64,000 nucleotides of DNA, taken from positions 48,325 to 112,324 of the forward strand of contig JAKQKB010000080.1 in the NCBI GenBank assembly GCA_029560875.1, written 5' to 3'. The notes beneath the pieces were generated by a model. It searched no databases and was not told the DNA's origin. It saw only the letters and a program-made list of their open reading frames with translations. Below, in pieces: positions 62,366 to 64,000 of this stretch; within the stretch, counting starts at the first letter, position 1, and each line of letters opens with the position of its first letter. Position numbers and translations under genes: made by a program. This stretch comes from Bacteroidota bacterium (GTDB lineage: Bacteria > Bacteroidota > Bacteroidia > Bacteroidales > Tenuifilaceae).

Positions 62366-63058
62366 TTAATCTTTGATGCATCGTATGGAAATGCCAGTAG
62401 GTTTATTTGTGTAACTCTTATCTACATTGGTTTTATTATGATATAAACCTATATTCCAAGCAGCTCCAGAACTGACTTCAGTTGAGCACCACCACCAACT
62501 GTGATAACCAATATATTCAAAACTTCCAGTTGAAAGACGAGCTCCTCCCGGTAGGGCTGTGAATCCTGTTTCGTTATTTGCTCCAGAATTAGGACTCATC
62601 CAATAAGTTGTACTTACCTCTTTTAATTTACCTCCAGCAGTTTCTTTACCTCCAAGGAATGATATTAATGTTAACCATTCTGTTTCATTTGGTAAATGCC
62701 ATCCTATAGGACATATGTTTCGTGCATCAGTAGCAGCGTACCAATTATATAATTTACCATAAATCAAAGCGTTTGATGGGTTGTTTTCATAATTGCAACA
62801 GGCGCTACTTGTTCGGTCATACCAATAATTATCATATGTTATATGAGGAATAGGGTCTCCGTTCCGAAATCTTGTTACTCTTAAGTTTTCCGCCATCCAC
62901 CATTGATTACCTATTTTAACTGTTTTATAAGTATTTCCATCAATGTCGGAAACTGTTCCATATAAAATTCCATTTTCTTCCTTTTTACAACTAATAAAAA
63001 GAAGTATTATAATTGAACCTAAAATAATACGATTACAAGAATAACGTTTTGTTTTCAT
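62366..63058 (-). CDS. FISUMP-domain lipoprotein
   Basis: 230 aa. A lipoprotein signal (lipobox FISC, Cys24) is followed by the Fibrobacter succinogenes major paralogous domain: DIDGNTYKTVKIGNQWWMAENL (about 38-59), YNWYAATDARNICPIGWHLPNETEW, GGARLSTGSFEYIG, WWWCSTE and a final GISIRCIKD. Such proteins are exported to the cell surface in Bacteroidota and their function is unknown. The gene sits as one unit between two attC-like repeats, in cassette fashion. Confidence 0.9.
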   Translation of the reverse strand: MKTKRYSCNRIILGSIIILLFISCKKEENGILYGTVSDIDGNTYKTVKIGNQWWMAENLRVTRFRNGDPIPHITYDNYWYDRTSSACCNYENNPSNALIYGKLYNWYAATDARNICPIGWHLPNETEWLTLISFLGGKETAGGKLKEVSTTYWMSPNSGANNETGFTALPGGARLSTGSFEYIGYHSWWWCSTEVSSGAAWNIGLYHNKTNVDKSYTNKPTGISIRCIKD

Positions 63059-63106
63059 TTATTAAATATTTTAAACTTTGTGACTATTTCAATAACGTTC
63101 AATGAA

Positions 63107-63240
63107 CGCTAACGGTCGGCAGCTGCTTACGCTGGGGAGTTAACGCCAGCGGCGTTATCCGCCGTTAAAAAGTTAGTTAAAGGTAGTAAAAATTCTGCAT
63201 CTGCATCATCAACCCCAGTGAAAGTAACTGCGTGTTAGCG
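63107..63240. repeat. attC-like repeat, copy 2 (134 bp, complete)
   Basis: Bounded by CGCTAAC (63107-63113) and GTTAGCG (63234-63240). Inner pairings include CTGGGG (63132-63137) with CCCCAG (63213-63218), further imperfect pairing between the ends, and a central hairpin AACGCC/GGCGTT (63142-63156). Size, end symmetry and imperfect palindromy fit integron attC sites. It lies 8 bp downstream of the toxin gene stop codon. Confidence 0.75.
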
Positions 63241-63248
63241 CCTGGCTA

Positions 63249-63554
63249 TTATATTTTTATCTTTTCTGGATTCTGTCTGCAATCGAAGACTGATGAAATT
63301 GTAATGAGATTGTCTTTTTGCCAATAAATTATCTTGTAATTGGTTTCTACAAGGAAACGGTATCCTTCAGGATGATTTTCGAGAAGTGGCTCTTTCGGGC
63401 CTGCAAGTGGATTTTTTTCTAGTATCGATACTCTGTCGTGTATACGATTAACGATTTTCCTTGCAATTCTAGTGTTTGCTTCGGCTGAGTAGTAATCAAA
63501 TATATCTTTGAGTTGTCTTGACGATAGCTCTGACCACTCAATCATTATTTCCAT
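63249..63554 (-). CDS. RelE/ParE-family toxin
   Basis: 101 aa. The ParE/RelE fold is clear: IEWSELSSRQLKDIFDYYSAEAN, IARKIVNRIHDRVSILEKNPLAGPKEPLL, GYRFLVETNYKIIYW and ITISSVFDCRQNPEKI. ParE members poison gyrase and RelE members cut mRNA; which applies here is not certain, though the YRFLV...KIIYW and RQNP ends favour ParE. It overlaps the antitoxin gene by 10 bp, so expression is coupled. It is the cargo of an attC-like cassette. Confidence 0.9.
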   Translation of the reverse strand: MEIMIEWSELSSRQLKDIFDYYSAEANTRIARKIVNRIHDRVSILEKNPLAGPKEPLLENHPEGYRFLVETNYKIIYWQKDNLITISSVFDCRQNPEKIKI

Positions 63555-63787
63555 GCCTTGATTCTCTTTTTTAATTCACTATGAGAAACAACTCGGCCAG
63601 CCTCACTGTCTTGTTTGGCTTGTTCAATCATTTCGAGAAACTCATCCATAAGCATAGGTTTTAGCTTCCTTTCCCTCGTGGATTTCTTTTCTTGCTTGAT
63701 AAATGATTCCAACTTTGCGATAAGGTTTTCATCGCTTATTCTTAGGAATTCTTCAATCAAGACGAGTTTTCTTGCTTCTATATTCAT
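63545..63787 (-). CDS. Antitoxin of the ParE-type module
   Basis: 80 aa, small, charged and helical, encoded directly upstream of the toxin with a 10-bp overlap. The N-terminal part (ARKLVLIEEFLRISDENLIAKLESFI) would dimerise or bind DNA. The C-terminal part (MDEFLEMIEQAKQDSEAGRVVSHSELKKRIKAW) resembles the toxin-binding tail of RelB/ParD-like antitoxins. A -7 box lies 15 bp before its ATG, and it probably represses this promoter. Confidence 0.85.
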   Translation of the reverse strand: MNIEARKLVLIEEFLRISDENLIAKLESFIKQEKKSTRERKLKPMLMDEFLEMIEQAKQDSEAGRVVSHSELKKRIKAWK

Positions 63788-63802
63788 CGTTAAGACTTTT
63801 TA

Positions 63803-63810
63803 CAAAGATA
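63803..63810 (-). promoter_or_regulatory. -7 promoter element of the toxin-antitoxin cassette
   Basis: The minus strand reads TATCTTTG, an exact TAnnTTTG match, 15 bp before the antitoxin ATG and inside the putative cassette. It indicates that the module carries its own promoter. Confidence 0.5.
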
Positions 63811-63855
63811 AAAAATTTTAAAGAAAAAAGCATCTTTTTGTCGATTCTAGCTTGG

Positions 63856-63990
63856 CGCTAACGGTCGGCAGTTGCTTACGCTGGGGAGTTAACCGCCAGC
63901 GGCGCTATCCGCCGTTAAAAAGTTAATTAAAGGTAGTGAAAATTCTGCATATGCATCATCAGCCCCAGTGAAAGTAACTGCCTGTTGTGT
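63856..63990. repeat. attC-like repeat, copy 3
   Basis: Starts CGCTAAC (63856-63862) and matches copy 2 along its length with about eight changes, including one inserted C. Its right end reads GTTGTGT instead of GTTAGCG. It marks the right boundary of the toxin-antitoxin cassette. The array probably continues beyond the window. Confidence 0.72.
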
Positions 63991-64000
63991 GTAGTTTTTA

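Noticed and set aside
62282..63990. CRISPR array or simple tandem duplication as an explanation of the attC-like repeats
   Set aside because: The units are 134 bp, only three in number, and separated by whole genes; they are palindromic with inverted ends.

Overview
The window is a piece of a Bacteroidota chromosome, most likely from an anaerobic or facultative member of the Bacteroidales/Marinilabiliales. The evidence is the complete type IX secretion (T9SS) core operon porP/sprF-gldK-gldL-gldM-gldN, a T9SS-type C-terminal sorting domain on an LRR protein, AT-rich DNA, near absence of Shine-Dalgarno sequences, and several promoters of the Bacteroidota form TTTG-N18-20-TAnnTTTG. A long aldehyde:ferredoxin-oxidoreductase-family enzyme, an FNR-type regulator with a candidate Fe-S cluster, and a sulfide:quinone-reductase/TusE/DsrE operon fit life at low oxygen. 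The species cannot be named from the sequence.

Layout. 1-5269 (-): the N-terminal 1,756 residues of a giant secreted protein with seven 112-113-residue Calx-beta-like repeats, running off the left edge. 5630-11653: M20 peptidase, DUF1573 protein, meaB, thiF-thiS, a DivIC/FtsB-like protein and galM. 11797-15805: AOR-family enzyme and an exported protein of unknown role. 15816-21321 (-): TetR-TolC-HlyD-two ABC-2 permeases, an efflux operon with no ATPase. 21504-22784 (-): DUF6249-ECF sigma-small membrane protein. 22952-24097: AAA/DUF4143 ATPase bracketed by two copies of a perfect palindrome. 24748-27273 (-): zinc/manganese ABC importer. 27455-30568: 27-repeat LRR T9SS substrate. 30846-37576: DUF3352/beta-propeller protein, L-serine dehydratase, sugar transferase, TPR lipoprotein. 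37666-42097: DUF134 regulator with NifX-like protein, a four-gene sulfur operon, and a divergent FNR-like regulator with a perfect FNR box between them. 42101-44831: MlaF/MlaE-like pair and mannose-1-phosphate guanylyltransferase. 44878-54677 (-): the T9SS operon, a degenerate arginase-fold protein and topA. 54897-60840: PBP1A, a two-domain peptide-ABC ATPase, a FAD oxidoreductase and a membrane protein.

The right end (60860-64000) is accessory DNA and the most interesting part. An IS4-family element abuts an array of alternating genes and about 134-bp imperfectly palindromic repeats (CGCTAAC...GTTAGCG). Each repeat starts 8-13 bp after the stop codon of its gene, and all genes point the same way. 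This is the architecture of integron gene cassettes with attC sites. The cargo is a FISUMP-domain lipoprotein and a ParE-type toxin-antitoxin pair with its own promoter. No integrase is in the window; if the reading is right it should lie to the right of position 64000.

Functionally, the T9SS core would export the surface proteins at 27455 and perhaps 1-5269. PBP1A, DivIC, GMPP and the sugar transferase serve the envelope. The FNR-like protein is positioned to couple oxygen status to sulfur handling. No tRNA, rRNA or CRISPR array was recognised.
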